Source of the DNA: Entomohabitans teleogrylli
GTDB lineage: Bacteria > Pseudomonadota > Gammaproteobacteria > Enterobacterales > Enterobacteriaceae
Assembly: GCF_001484765.1 (NCBI RefSeq)
Contig: NZ_LLXO01000025.1
Location: forward strand, 26,914 to 90,913
Direction of reading: 5' to 3'
Length of the DNA: 64,000 nt
Shown here in pieces: positions 39,355 to 48,553 of this stretch. The translations under genes and the position numbers were made by a program. Position 1 is the first letter of the stretch. Each line of letters starts with the position of its first letter. Under the pieces are notes generated by a model. It was not told the DNA's origin and did not search any database. It saw only the letters and a program-made list of their open reading frames with translations.

Positions 39355-40560
39355 CTACGCCGCGCGTTTTGCGGAGGCAAAGTCAATGACAAAGCGGTAG
39401 CGCACATCTTTGTCCAGTACCCGCCGGTAAGCGGCCTGAATCTGATCCGGGCGAATCAGTTCCACCTCCGGGCGGATATTGCGGGCAAAGCAGTAATCGA
39501 CCACCTGCTGGGTTTCAGCGATACCGCCAATCATGGAGCCGGAGAGTTTTTTCCGGCTAAAGGCCAACAGCATACCGCTGAGATCCGGGTTCAGGCTGCC
39601 CAGCGCCCCGACGTTCACCAGCGTGCCATCATTTTTCAGGGCATTGAAAAATGGCTGCATGGAGAACCCTTCCGGCACCGTCGCGATAATCAGATCACAG
39701 CTATTCGCCTGTCGGCTCATACCCTGGGCATCGGACCACAGTACCGCCTCGCTGGCGCCTAACCGCCGGGCGTCGGCGATTTTTCCCGGCGACGTTGTGA
39801 ATACCGTCACCTGCGCCTGGTGGGCCAGCGCCAGTTTTACCGCCATATGTCCAAGCCCGCCGAGGCCAACGACGCCAACGCGAAACGCGGGGGTCACCTG
39901 CCAGTGGCGCAGCGGCGAAAAGGTGGTGATCCCGGCGCAGAGAATCGGCGCCGTGGAGGCCAGGTCCATCCCGGGTGGAATACGGATAGCAAAACGCTCG
40001 GTCACGACAATGCTGTCGGCATAGCCGCCATAGGTCTGGCCGCCGGAAATCTTGTCCGGCGCGCCGTAGGTAAAGGTGGTGCCATTCAGGCAAATCTGCT
40101 CCCGATCGGCAAGGCAGTTTTCACACTCGCCGCAGGAATCCACCATACAGCCTACCCCGGCGATATCGCCGGGGCGGAATTTAGTCACCGCGCTGCCAAC
40201 CGCCACCACCCGCCCGACAATTTCGTGGCCCGGCACAATTGGCAGATCCGGCACCCGCCAGTCGCCGCGCACCGCATGAATATCGGAATGGCAAATGCCG
40301 CAGTAAAGAATATCGATATGCACATCCTTTGGCCCCAGCGCCCGACGCTGAATGGTCATTTCCCGGAAAGCGAAATCCGAACTGTGCGCCCCCCATGCCC
40401 GGGTCGGCCCCGCAGCGCTACCAGGGACCGCCTGGCTTTCCGGCGCCTGCGCCCGCGCTGCGCCGCTGATAATAAACGGCGCGGAGGCCAGCAGCCCGGC
40501 GCTGCCCAGTAAAAATGAGCGGCGTCCCGACGCCATTCGTTGATTGCATTTTTCACACAT
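39355..40560 (-). CDS. Tat-exported zinc-dependent alcohol dehydrogenase
   Basis: This 401-residue protein has a twin-arginine signal peptide (SGRRSFLLGSAGLLASAPFIIS, with RR at 12-13, then AARAQA), followed by a medium-chain zinc alcohol dehydrogenase of the YahK/cinnamyl-alcohol type. The catalytic zinc ligands are in YCGICHSDIH and GHEIVG; the structural zinc cysteines are in DSCGECENCLADREQIC. The nucleotide-binding motif GLGGLGHMAVKLA is present. The Tat signal predicts that the folded enzyme is exported to the periplasm, which is unusual for an NAD(P)-dependent enzyme. The ATG at 40560 follows AAAGGAG; a longer frame to 40614 is possible. Confidence 0.85.
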   Translation of the reverse strand: MCEKCNQRMASGRRSFLLGSAGLLASAPFIISGAARAQAPESQAVPGSAAGPTRAWGAHSSDFAFREMTIQRRALGPKDVHIDILYCGICHSDIHAVRGDWRVPDLPIVPGHEIVGRVVAVGSAVTKFRPGDIAGVGCMVDSCGECENCLADREQICLNGTTFTYGAPDKISGGQTYGGYADSIVVTERFAIRIPPGMDLASTAPILCAGITTFSPLRHWQVTPAFRVGVVGLGGLGHMAVKLALAHQAQVTVFTTSPGKIADARRLGASEAVLWSDAQGMSRQANSCDLIIATVPEGFSMQPFFNALKNDGTLVNVGALGSLNPDLSGMLLAFSRKKLSGSMIGGIAETQQVVDYCFARNIRPEVELIRPDQIQAAYRRVLDKDVRYRFVIDFASAKRAA

Positions 40561-41062
40561 GCTGATGCTCCTTTCAGATTCGCGTCCACGGGTTGATGAT
40601 GTCATTTCACGCAATAGCGCAGCGTGGCACTATTTGCCGTCTGGAAATTTCAACTATCGTCTGGTGGATAATTAATGGATCAGATTCAGTAAAATAAATA
40701 ATTGCAGGTTTCCCATATCATCCACTTATTAACCCGGTAAAAAATAAACAGCAGACAAATTCATTGTCAAGGAGATTTGCCAACAGTCATTTCGTGATGG
40801 CGAAAATTCGCATCATTTATTCTATTATCAGATACCGGACAGTACGGTTATTCAGGGAGATAGCGGTAATATCCATGAGAAATGCTAACAAAGCTTATGA
40901 GTATTCATCATAAATAACCCTCCAGCATTCAGTGAGCTTTTTTAAACTGATTATTCTTATTTTCAATAACCTGACATGATTGTTATCTGGCGGTCACGCT
41001 ATTGTCAGAGGTTTTTTTTATTGTCAGAGCTGAATAAAAAATGGATAACCAAAGAGGGACTG
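40561..41062. other. AT-rich intergenic region between the Tat dehydrogenase and the small ORF
   Basis: About 500 bases, mostly AT-rich. It should contain the dehydrogenase promoter and, at 41001-41029, a direct repeat described separately. No other gene is seen. Confidence 0.4.
41001..41029. promoter_or_regulatory. Direct repeat ATTGTCAGAG, possible response-regulator site
   Basis: ATTGTCAGAG occurs at 41001-41010 and again at 41020-41029, about two helical turns apart. The core TTGTCA is the half-site of the CusR-type operator found upstream of the nearby response regulator (44127-44142). It precedes the 49-residue ORF. Confidence 0.4.
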
Positions 41063-41212
41063 ATGAAAATTAACATTATGCTGATAGCCTCCGGGATCAT
41101 TATTCTGTGCATCGCCCTGTCGCTGAGCGACCTCCGACTAACATCAAAAACAATACCTTACCAGAGCAAGGTGCTGATTCCCGGGGAGGAGCAGGAGATC
41201 ATACGCCTGTAA
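41063..41212 (+). CDS. Small membrane protein, 49 residues
   Basis: MKINIMLIASGIIILCIALSL gives one membrane segment, followed by a short polar tail ending GEEQEIIRL. AGAGGGACTG precedes the ATG. The frame extends upstream to 40976 but without a signal. No family is recognised. It lies between the Tat dehydrogenase and the BhsA-like gene. Confidence 0.5.
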   Translation: MKINIMLIASGIIILCIALSLSDLRLTSKTIPYQSKVLIPGEEQEIIRL

Positions 41213-41316
41213 ATCACGCGCTGGCGGCAATGGCCAGACAGTGTTAAACGGGTTATTTATCGCCTAATGTAAATAAATACCCACAGAAAAGGAAAAGTTA
41301 TGTAAACAGCGGAAAT

Positions 41317-41331
41317 CTGACAATTTCGTTA
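41317..41331. promoter_or_regulatory. Possible CusR-like site upstream of the BhsA-like gene
   Basis: CTGACAATTTCGTTA keeps the left half TGACAA of TGACAA-N2-TTGTCA and a degenerate right half. It lies about 110 bases before the start codon of the DUF1471 protein. Confidence 0.35.
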
Positions 41332-41442
41332 TCTTCAGGTCACTTCGCTGTCAGGTTGGATTGCTATAGTTTGCTCATACAAGACAGCGGTCTGTATCAA
41401 TACTATCAGTTGTTTTTTTATTAATTAATGTGAGGTGGAAAA

Positions 41443-41697
41443 ATGAAAAAGTTCAGCGCAGCATTTGTCGCAATCAGTGCCTTATTCGCCACTCAGGTCG
41501 CCTTCGCCGCCGATGAAATATCCTCCGCGCAGGGTAAAGAGAAAATCGGCGTTGTTAGCGTACAGGGCAAAAATTCCCTGAGCGAAGTGAGTAAAGCGCT
41601 GGAGCAAAAAGCAGAAGAGGCTGGCGCAACATCGTTTAAAATTGTCGCTGTCGGCGGCAATAATAAGCAATTCGGCGTTGCGGATATTTACCGTTAA
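41443..41697 (+). CDS. BhsA/McbA-like DUF1471 envelope stress protein
   Basis: This 84-residue periplasmic protein has a signal peptide MKKFSAAFVAISALFATQVAFA and one DUF1471 (YhcN/BhsA) domain with the markers KIGVVSVQG, LSEVSKALEQKAEEAGA and FKIVAVGGNN. Members such as BhsA and McbA of E. coli are induced by stress, copper or acid and affect biofilms and permeability. AGGTGG precedes the ATG. A strong terminator follows. Its neighbour on the other side of the terminator is a CusSR-like system. Confidence 0.85.
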   Translation: MKKFSAAFVAISALFATQVAFAADEISSAQGKEKIGVVSVQGKNSLSEVSKALEQKAEEAGATSFKIVAVGGNNKQFGVADIYR

Positions 41698-41773
41698 TTG
41701 CTGAAAGTCCGGTAGTCCTGCTGTTATCCATTGCTAACGTTACGAATGTTATTCTGATTTGATGATGATATTG

Positions 41774-41800
41774 GCCGGGCCTGGTGACCCGGCTTTTTTT
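41774..41800 (+). terminator. Terminator after the BhsA-like gene
   Basis: GCCGGG, 8-base loop, CCCGGC, then seven T. Confidence 0.88.
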
Positions 41801-41899
41801 ATCCTGTCAATCGGCCCGGCAGCCCCCCTTCACCGCTGCCCCGACTCTCCCCGTCCCCCGCCTTTCTCTGCCGCAGGATAAGGTTAAAGCCTGACCCCG

Positions 41900-43351
41900 T
41901 CAGGCAATCCCCTGTCCCGATACCGACTGCGCCAGTTGGCTACCGTCGGCCAGGGCCTCCGCCTGCTGCGACTCATGCCCGGCCGGCGCAATGCGCAGGG
42001 TGAAGCCAAAGGTATTAATACCGGCCTCGCTGCGGGCAAAGGCTTTCCCACCGTGCATCAGCGCCACCGCATTGACGATCGCCAGCCCCAGCCCGTGGTG
42101 CATATGACTGCCGTTACGCGCCGCGTCCACCCGATAAAAACGCTCAAACAACCGCTCAAGATGCCGTTCTTCAATGGCATCGCCAACGTTGGAAACCGCA
42201 ATCTGCGTCAGGTAACCATTGTGGGATAAGGTCACCCGCACCGCGCTCCCCGTGGGCGCATAGCGCGCGCCGTTTTCCAGCAGATTCGCGAGCGCCCGGT
42301 GAAACAGGCGTTTATCCACCCGCGCCCGCACATCGCCGACAATATCCAGCGACAGGGATTTATCCAGTAATGATGGTTCAATGTAATCATAGGTTTTGAG
42401 CGCTTCCTCGCGCAGCGACACCTCACTGAGCTCCGTCGCGCTCTGGCCAGCCATGGCATGCGACAGAAACAGCATATCGTTGACGATCGACGTCATGCGC
42501 TCCAGCTCTTCGAGGTTGGATTCCAGCAGTTCCTCCAGCTCCGGCGCGATTCGCTGCCGGGAGAGCGCCAGTTGAGTCTGGCCGATCAGGTTGGTCAGGG
42601 GGGTGCGCAGTTCATGAGCGACGTCGGCATTAAAACTTTCCAGCTGTTTCCAGGCTATTTCCTGGCGCTCCAGGGCGCCATTAAACGCCACCGCCAGCGA
42701 ATAGAGCTCGCTGGGCAGCGTGTTGGTCTCCAGACGCTGACTGGGCTCCCCCGGCGCCAGGCCGTGGGCCTGCTCGCTGAGATGCCTGGCCGGCCGCAGG
42801 CCATAGCGGGAAATAAAATAGCTCAGCAAAATAACAAAACTCAGCCCCGCCACAGAGCTAAAGATCAGCGAACTGGTGAATTCAGCCAGCGTGGAGTAAT
42901 AAGGCCGGGAGTTGAGGGCGACAATGAATTTCACCTCCGGGCGATCCCCCAGCGGTTTCAGGGTTTGCACCAGCATATAGAGAGGACAGGGATCGTCGAC
43001 ATTAGGGATGGTTGAAAACCCTTCCGGCAGTTGATCGTAGTTCAGCGCCGCCACCGGCAGCGAGCCGACGCGGTACTGTTGATCCTTGCTGAGAATCAGG
43101 TAACTCACTTTATCGCGCTCATTACTGCTCAGCGTTGCCAGCTTTTGCTCCACGTGGGACCAGTTTTCCACCGATCCCTGGTATTCAATATACGGCGCCA
43201 TCAGCGAATTACGGATCACCAGTTCGTTATGCATCATCCCTTCCAGCGATGAAAGCAGTGAACTGCGCAGAAACAGGGCGAAGGTGGCGACAGTGCCAAT
43301 CATTAATAGCGCGAACATCAGCGTCAGGCGCCCGGAGATAGAGATTCTCAT
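41900..43351 (-). CDS. CusS-like sensor histidine kinase
   Basis: This 483-residue inner-membrane histidine kinase has TM1 (about 10-30), a periplasmic sensor region (30-158), TM2 (160-182), HAMP (about 183-235), the HisKA phospho-acceptor His246 in VAHELRTPL, and an ATPase domain with the N-box NLLENGARYAPTG and GLGLAIV. The layout is that of heavy-metal sensor kinases (CusS/CopS family). The ligand is not shown by the sequence. It overlaps the response-regulator gene by 4 bases and ends near the BhsA-like gene. Confidence 0.87.
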   Translation of the reverse strand: MRISISGRLTLMFALLMIGTVATFALFLRSSLLSSLEGMMHNELVIRNSLMAPYIEYQGSVENWSHVEQKLATLSSNERDKVSYLILSKDQQYRVGSLPVAALNYDQLPEGFSTIPNVDDPCPLYMLVQTLKPLGDRPEVKFIVALNSRPYYSTLAEFTSSLIFSSVAGLSFVILLSYFISRYGLRPARHLSEQAHGLAPGEPSQRLETNTLPSELYSLAVAFNGALERQEIAWKQLESFNADVAHELRTPLTNLIGQTQLALSRQRIAPELEELLESNLEELERMTSIVNDMLFLSHAMAGQSATELSEVSLREEALKTYDYIEPSLLDKSLSLDIVGDVRARVDKRLFHRALANLLENGARYAPTGSAVRVTLSHNGYLTQIAVSNVGDAIEERHLERLFERFYRVDAARNGSHMHHGLGLAIVNAVALMHGGKAFARSEAGINTFGFTLRIAPAGHESQQAEALADGSQLAQSVSGQGIA

Positions 43352-44052
43352 AATGTCACCGGATTCGTTTCCCGCTCGGCGCGGGTTTCCAGCACGTAGC
43401 CCATGCCACGCACCGTGTGCAGCAATTTCATTTCATAGGGAGTATCGATCTTATTGCGTAGACGCTTAATCGCCACTTCCACCACGTTGGCATCGCTGTC
43501 AAAGTTCATATCCCAGACCTCTTCGGCGATCATCATCTTCGACAGAATCTCCCCCTGATGCCTGGCCAGCAGACTGAGCAGCGAAAACTCTTTGGCCGTG
43601 AGATCGATGCGGTTGCCTGCCCGGAAGACTTTACGGGCGATCAGATCGATTTGCAGATCGGCGATACACAAGTGGGTCGGCGCGCTGGCATCGCTCATTC
43701 TGCGGCGCAACAGCGCCTGAATGCGCGCCACCAGTTCAATCAGCGAAAACGGCTTTGCCAGGTAATCATCGGCCCCGGAACGCAGTCCGCGTACCCGCTC
43801 ATCGACCGAACCGCGGGCAGATAACATCAGTACCGGCGTCTGCTTGACGGCCCGCAGCCCTTCCAGCACGCCATAACCGTCCATCCCGGGCAGCATCACG
43901 TCGAGAATAATGGCGTCGTAATCGTTCTGCAGCGCCAGCCACAGCCCCTCGTTGCCGTTTGCCGCGACGTCAACCGAGTAACTCTGTTCCGCCAGCGCCT
44001 TACGCAGGTAGAAAGAGGTTTTCTCTTCATCTTCAATCAGTAACAGCCGCAT
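43348..44052 (-). CDS. CusR/CopR-like response regulator
   Basis: This 234-residue OmpR-type response regulator has a receiver domain with phospho-acceptor Asp51 (IILDVMLPGMDG) and the KPF motif at about 100, and a winged-helix domain (about 130-225) with LTAKEFSLLSLLARH and VEVAIKRLRNKID. It belongs to the subfamily of CusR, CopR and HprR. A matching operator, TGACAA-N2-TTGTCA, lies about 75 bases upstream, which implies autoregulation. It is divergent from uxuA. Confidence 0.88.
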   Translation of the reverse strand: MRLLLIEDEEKTSFYLRKALAEQSYSVDVAANGNEGLWLALQNDYDAIILDVMLPGMDGYGVLEGLRAVKQTPVLMLSARGSVDERVRGLRSGADDYLAKPFSLIELVARIQALLRRRMSDASAPTHLCIADLQIDLIARKVFRAGNRIDLTAKEFSLLSLLARHQGEILSKMMIAEEVWDMNFDSDANVVEVAIKRLRNKIDTPYEMKLLHTVRGMGYVLETRAERETNPVTL

Positions 44053-44126
44053 GCTTTATCTCGCTCCGGATCGCCGCTCATGGCATCAGTTTACACGCTC
44101 TGGCATGTCTTCAGACTGACTGCTGG

Positions 44127-44142
44127 CTGACAAAATTGTCAG
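44127..44142. promoter_or_regulatory. CusR-type operator
   Basis: CTGACAAAATTGTCAG has arms TGACAA and TTGTCA separated by two bases, matching the CusR/HprR box core TGACAA-N2-TTGTCA. It is in the gap between the response regulator and uxuA. Confidence 0.75.
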
Positions 44143-44296
44143 TAAATGTCGAATTTACCATCATCGCCCACAAAACCCGGCTAACCAGAAATCAGGCGCC
44201 CTGCGCCGACTGCACTTTTTTTGCGCTCAGTCACTATTCAATACTACTAGTATGGTAGATAATCAGACGCAATCAACGGCTGACAGTTAAGGTGTA

Positions 44297-45370
44297 ATGA
44301 TGCAAATGACAATGCGCTGGTTTGGACCAGACGAAGATAAAGTACCGCTGGAACATATTCGCCAGGTACCAGGGGTTGAAGGCGTGGTGGGCGCGCTGTA
44401 TGACGTCCCGGTTGGCGAAACCTGGCCGGAAGAGAAAATCGCCGCGCTGGTCGGCCAGGCCCATCAGGCAGGCCTGAAAATGGAAGTTATTGAAAGCGTT
44501 AATATTCATGACGATATTAAAATCGGCCTCCCGAGCCGCGATCGCTATATCGCCAACTACCAGCAGACTATCCGCAACCTGGCGAAATATGGCGTCCGGG
44601 TCATTTGCTACAACTTCATGCCGGTTTTCGACTGGATGAAAACCGATATGCAATATGTACTCCCGGACGGCTCTCTGTCCATGGCCTTCGAAAAACAAGG
44701 TATTGATAAGAGCCTGGAGGAGGTAGTCAGGGAGGTTCTCGACAGTTCCAACGGTTTCGCCCTGCCGGGCTGGGAGCCGGAACGGCTGGCCAAAGTCCAG
44801 GAGCTGTTCGCCAAATACCAGGGCGTGGATGACCAAAAACTGCGTGCCAACCTGGTCTACTTTCTGCAGGCGGTGATTCCGGTCTGTGAAGAGGTCGGGG
44901 TGAAAATGGCGATCCACCCTGACGATCCGCCATACTCTATCTTTGGTCTGCCGCGGATTGTCAAAAACCGCGACGATCTGGACTGGATCTGCCGGGCCGT
45001 GGATTCAGAGGCGAACGGGATCACCCTGTGTACCGGCTCGATTGCCGAAGATCCGGCCAATGACGTGTGCCAGATCCTGGCGGAGTTTACGCGCCGCAAG
45101 CGTATCCACTTCGCCCACGTGCGCAATATCAAGCTGATAAAAGACAAAGACTTCTATGAGTGCGCACACCCGTCGCGCTACGGCTCGCTGGACATGTATC
45201 AAGTGATGAAGGCCCTGCATGACAACGGTTTTGAGGGCTATATCCGCCCGGACCACGGTCGCTTTATCTGGGGAGAAACCGGTCGCCCCGGCTACGGGCT
45301 TTACGATCGGGCGCTGGGGGCCACCTATCTGCTCGGCCTGTGGGAAGCGCTGGAAAACCGGGCGCAATAA
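44297..45370 (+). CDS. uxuA: Mannonate dehydratase
   Basis: This 357-residue TIM-barrel enzyme is of the UxuA family and converts D-mannonate to 2-keto-3-deoxygluconate. Markers are the N-terminal [39 protein letters not shown] (metal-binding His), [19 protein letters not shown] and [11 protein letters not shown]. It is shorter than E. coli UxuA (394) and nearer to the approximately 360-residue forms common in Firmicutes and other bacteria. No uxuB, uxuR or uxaC is next to it. Its product joins that of the pectin pathway. The start may also be the second ATG at 44300. Confidence 0.9.
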   Translation: MMQMTMRWFGPDEDKVPLEHIRQVPGVEGVVGALYDVPVGETWPEEKIAALVGQAHQAGLKMEVIESVNIHDDIKIGLPSRDRYIANYQQTIRNLAKYGVRVICYNFMPVFDWMKTDMQYVLPDGSLSMAFEKQGIDKSLEEVVREVLDSSNGFALPGWEPERLAKVQELFAKYQGVDDQKLRANLVYFLQAVIPVCEEVGVKMAIHPDDPPYSIFGLPRIVKNRDDLDWICRAVDSEANGITLCTGSIAEDPANDVCQILAEFTRRKRIHFAHVRNIKLIKDKDFYECAHPSRYGSLDMYQVMKALHDNGFEGYIRPDHGRFIWGETGRPGYGLYDRALGATYLLGLWEALENRAQ

Positions 45371-45433
45371 TCCGCTTACCGGTTTACCGGTATCACACCC
45401 GCTGAGTCCGGGTGTGATACCGCGCCTGCTCTG

Positions 45434-45835
45434 TTATGCGCGCAGCAGCGGCAGGATCTGTTTTTCCGTCAGGGGCGCCAGTAAAATGTCCGCCCGGCTG
45501 TCGGGATCCAGCCACACCACCTCTTCAATTTCCGCCGCCGGCGTGACCTGAAACGTACCGCTCACCGTAAACATCTCCGCCACCAGCTGATGCTGCGGCT
45601 CATTGGCGGCAATATCGATAAAACGCCCCAGCGAACGCAGCGCCTGCGGATCGACACAGATCGACAGCTCTTCGCGCAGCTCGCGCACCAGCGCGCCCTG
45701 CGGCGATTCCCCGACATCAATTTTACCGCCGGGCTGCATGAAATACCGGGTATTGCGTTTTCTCACCAGCAGGCAGCGCCCGGCATCATCGCGAATCACC
45801 GCCGCCGCAATATGAATTTGCCGATCAGCCGCCAT
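45434..45835 (-). CDS. NUDIX hydrolase
   Basis: This 133-residue protein has the Nudix box within residues 37-60: GGKIDVGESPQGALVRELREE, with the GX5EX7REUXEE pattern. It hydrolyses a nucleoside diphosphate linked to another group; the substrate is unknown. The ATG at 45835 follows CGGAGTGGCG and overlaps the end of the LOG-family gene by 11 bases, so the two are translationally coupled. A longer frame to 45898 would fully overlap the LOG gene and is rejected. Confidence 0.87.
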   Translation of the reverse strand: MAADRQIHIAAAVIRDDAGRCLLVRKRNTRYFMQPGGKIDVGESPQGALVRELREELSICVDPQALRSLGRFIDIAANEPQHQLVAEMFTVSGTFQVTPAAEIEEVVWLDPDSRADILLAPLTEKQILPLLRA

Positions 45836-46415
45836 GACGCGCCACTCCGGCAGAAGTCCACTTCTGCTCCGGCGCCTGATAGCGTCGGAAAAACGCAATC
45901 GCCTCGTCGATGGTGTCGCAAAACGGGATCATATCGGCGTAGCGCTGATGCAAAAATCCTTCGGCCACCATACGCCGAATCATCTCTCTCAACGGCTCAT
46001 AGTAGCCATTCACATTAAGAAACGCGCACGGCTTATGGTGCAGGCCCAGTTGCGCCCAGGTCCACTGTTCGAAGATCTCTTCCAGCGTGCCGGCGCCGCC
46101 GGGCAGGGCAATAAAGGCATCCGCCAGTTCGCCCATGCGGGTTTTGCGCTCGTGCATATCTTTCACGACCAGCAGTTCGGTCAGACCGTCGTGGGCGATT
46201 TCACGCTCCACCAGCGAACCGGGCATCACGCCAGTGACCCTGCCGCCATGGGCCATCGCCGAGCCGGCAACGGCGCCCATCAGTCCGACTTTACCGCCGC
46301 CGTAGACGATACTCAGTCCCGCTTCCGCCAGCGCCTTCCCCACTTCCCGGGCCGCCGCCATATAAACCGGAAGCTGCCCGCCTGAAGAACCACAAAACAC
46401 GCCAACTGCCGTCAT
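45825..46415 (-). CDS. LOG family phosphoribohydrolase (TIGR00730)
   Basis: This 196-residue Rossmann-like protein of the lysine decarboxylase-like/LOG family has the N-terminal AVGVFCGSSGG, GGGKVGLMGAVA and the catalytic motif PGGAGTLEEIFEQWTW near residue 100. Such proteins remove the ribose phosphate from nucleoside monophosphates; plant and some bacterial members release active cytokinin. AGGAGTTATTGC precedes the ATG at 46415. It is followed by the overlapping NUDIX gene, which suggests joint nucleotide housekeeping. Confidence 0.87.
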   Translation of the reverse strand: MTAVGVFCGSSGGQLPVYMAAAREVGKALAEAGLSIVYGGGKVGLMGAVAGSAMAHGGRVTGVMPGSLVEREIAHDGLTELLVVKDMHERKTRMGELADAFIALPGGAGTLEEIFEQWTWAQLGLHHKPCAFLNVNGYYEPLREMIRRMVAEGFLHQRYADMIPFCDTIDEAIAFFRRYQAPEQKWTSAGVARHGG

Positions 46416-46601
46416 GCAATAACTCCTGTCAATGCTTAGCATACGATTCATGTAGCTGTACATCATATACAAAACCGCGTACCAGCAGGAGTAGCGATAC
46501 CGGAATTTCGGCGCAATCAGAGACTTTCGCGGCGCCAGCCAGCAGTGAACGTGCCCGGCGTCGGGAGCCGACCAATCGTCGCCGGCCCTGAGCGTCAGAC
46601 A

Positions 46602-47405
46602 TTAATCCCAGTTCGGTGCCAGCCCATCCGGATCCACCAGACGCTGATGGCTATCCAGCGCCGCAATTGCCTGCATATCGTCTGCGTCGAGATGGAGATT
46701 CGCCGCCAGCAGGTTACTGGCCAGGTTCTCTCTTTTTGTGGAGGACGGGATCACCGAATACCCTTGCGCCATCGCCCAGCACAGAATCACCTGCGCCGGG
46801 GTGGCGGCGTGTTTTTGCGCAATCCACTGTATCTGCGCATCCTGTAGCGCCTTGCCATAGGCCAGCGTCATGTACGAGGTAATGTGGATACCATGGGCGC
46901 GCGCCCAGTCCACCACCCGGCGATTTTGCAAATAAGGAGAGAGTTCAATCTGGTTGGTGGCGATATTATCCGCCCCCACGGCGGCAATCGCCTGCTCCAT
47001 CAGCGGAATAGTAAAGTTAGAGATACCGATCTCTCTGGTCAGTCCCTGGTTTTTGGCTTCCAGTAAGGCCTGCATTGATTCCTCAACGGATACCGCATTG
47101 CCGGGGGATGGCCAGTGAATCAGCGTCAGGTCGACATAGTCAGTGCGCAGTTTTTGCAGGCTTTGCTTCAGACTGGGGATCAGCTTTTCTTTGCTGAGAT
47201 TTTCGGTCCAGATTTTCGTGGTGATGTACAGCTCGCTGCGCGCCACGCCGCTTTCGGCGATCGCCTGGCCGATATCGGCCTCATTGTCATAGATTTGTGC
47301 GCTATCAATGGCGCGATAATTCAGCGCCAGCGCCATTTTAACGGATGAGATGACCTGTTCGCCCTTCAGGCGGAAAGTGCCCAGACCAAATGCGGGGATT
47401 GCCAT
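46602..47405 (-). CDS. dkgB: DkgB, 2,5-diketo-D-gluconate reductase B
   Basis: This 267-residue aldo-keto reductase has the same length as E. coli DkgB. It starts [17 protein letters not shown] and shows [11 protein letters not shown] with the catalytic Asp and Tyr, TTKIW (Lys), and LIHWPSP (His). Blocks such as [36 protein letters not shown] match DkgB. It reduces 2,5-diketogluconate and also methylglyoxal with NADPH. The start at 47405 is set by GAGGTCAATAAC and by family length; the long N-terminal extension to 47549 is not used. Confidence 0.92.
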   Translation of the reverse strand: MAIPAFGLGTFRLKGEQVISSVKMALALNYRAIDSAQIYDNEADIGQAIAESGVARSELYITTKIWTENLSKEKLIPSLKQSLQKLRTDYVDLTLIHWPSPGNAVSVEESMQALLEAKNQGLTREIGISNFTIPLMEQAIAAVGADNIATNQIELSPYLQNRRVVDWARAHGIHITSYMTLAYGKALQDAQIQWIAQKHAATPAQVILCWAMAQGYSVIPSSTKRENLASNLLAANLHLDADDMQAIAALDSHQRLVDPDGLAPNWD

Positions 47406-47572
47406 GTTATTGACCTCTTGATGACGAGTATCGCAATAGATGGCCGGCATTATTTCGGGGAATCGCCGTCCGGAAAAGGGCCAAATCGGCAAAGGTTTTT
47501 TGCGCTGGCGACAATAATCAACCGCCGGCGCCCCACCAGCAGGAGCCATACTGCGCCGCGTTACACAGCGAC

Positions 47573-48451
47573 TTACTGCATCTGTTTATGCTGTTGAGCC
47601 AGGTAGTTACGCAGCCAGGCGCCCGCCGCCCCGGGGGGACGCCGCTTGTTCCACAACAAATCAATATCCACCGCCCTCGGCCAGCCGGCGATATCCAGTT
47701 GTTGCAGGGACTTTGCCGCCGCGAACTCCTCCACCAGCGCGCAGGGCAGGATGCACCAGCCCAGCCCCTGAACCGCCATACTGAGCAGCAATAAGTAATT
47801 GGGAGCGGACCACACCGGCCCTCTGGCGGGGGTAGGGTCAGTTTCCAGATAGGTACTCAGCTTCAGTTCACGCCAGGTGCGCAGCTGCTCCCACGCCACA
47901 TCGCGGCGGGCGGCCAGAGCATGGTGACTGGCGACATAAATGCCCATCTGAGTCTGAACCGGCAGGCGCATAGCGCCAATATTGGCGGGATAAACCTCGC
48001 GGGCTTCAATAAGCCCCACCTGGGCCCGCTCCTTTTGCAGCAGATCGACAACATCCTCATCCTCGCCGATCAGACATTCAAATTCGGTATGCGGGAATTG
48101 GCTGTCGAATTGCGCCATCAGATCTTCAAGGATATCCGGGTGCAGCGTGTCCGACAGCACAAATGTCAGGCGCGCTTCGGTGGTTCCGCTAAGCGAAATC
48201 GCCAGTTCATCCAGCCGCTCGCTGGCGGCCAGTATCGCTTCAACGTAGCTGAGCACCCGTTTCCCTTCTTCGGTTAACACCGGCTGGCGCGATGAACGAT
48301 CGAACAGGGTGATGCCAAGATCCGCCTCCAGATGAGCGATGGCGGTACTGATCGTCGACTGGCTTTTACGCAGGCGACGCGCGGCGGCGGAGAAAGAGCC
48401 GCAGGCCACGGTTTCAACAAATGCGGTCAACGCTTCAGGAGAGTAGCGCAT
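47573..48451 (-). CDS. LysR-type regulator, divergent from a PACE exporter
   Basis: This 292-residue LysR-family regulator has the winged helix-turn-helix [21 protein letters not shown] and [16 protein letters not shown], and a C-terminal sensing domain (about 90-290). It is divergent from the PACE efflux gene with about 100 bases between them containing the inverted repeat TTTTATCGAT/ATCGATAAAA. This arrangement matches the AceR-AceI pair of Acinetobacter, so it probably controls that gene. Confidence 0.85.
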   Translation of the reverse strand: MRYSPEALTAFVETVACGSFSAAARRLRKSQSTISTAIAHLEADLGITLFDRSSRQPVLTEEGKRVLSYVEAILAASERLDELAISLSGTTEARLTFVLSDTLHPDILEDLMAQFDSQFPHTEFECLIGEDEDVVDLLQKERAQVGLIEAREVYPANIGAMRLPVQTQMGIYVASHHALAARRDVAWEQLRTWRELKLSTYLETDPTPARGPVWSAPNYLLLLSMAVQGLGWCILPCALVEEFAAAKSLQQLDIAGWPRAVDIDLLWNKRRPPGAAGAWLRNYLAQQHKQMQ

Positions 48452-48461
48452 AAACTATCTA

Positions 48462-48508
48462 TTTTATCGATGGATTCTATTTTTTAAATATCATAATTAT
48501 CGATAAAA
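48462..48508. promoter_or_regulatory. Inverted repeat between the LysR and PACE genes
   Basis: TTTTATCGAT (48462-48471) and ATCGATAAAA (48499-48508): perfect 10-base arms 27 bases apart in an AT-rich gap, a probable binding region for the divergent LysR regulator. Confidence 0.6.
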
Positions 48509-48553
48509 ATCCCGTCGGTAATGAATTTTCCCGATCCGGAGGTTTTTAAAGTT

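Noticed and set aside
44240..44262. UxuR/ExuR-like operator before uxuA
   Set aside because: The sequence ACTAGTATGGTAG only partly resembles TGGTATACCA and is not a good palindrome.
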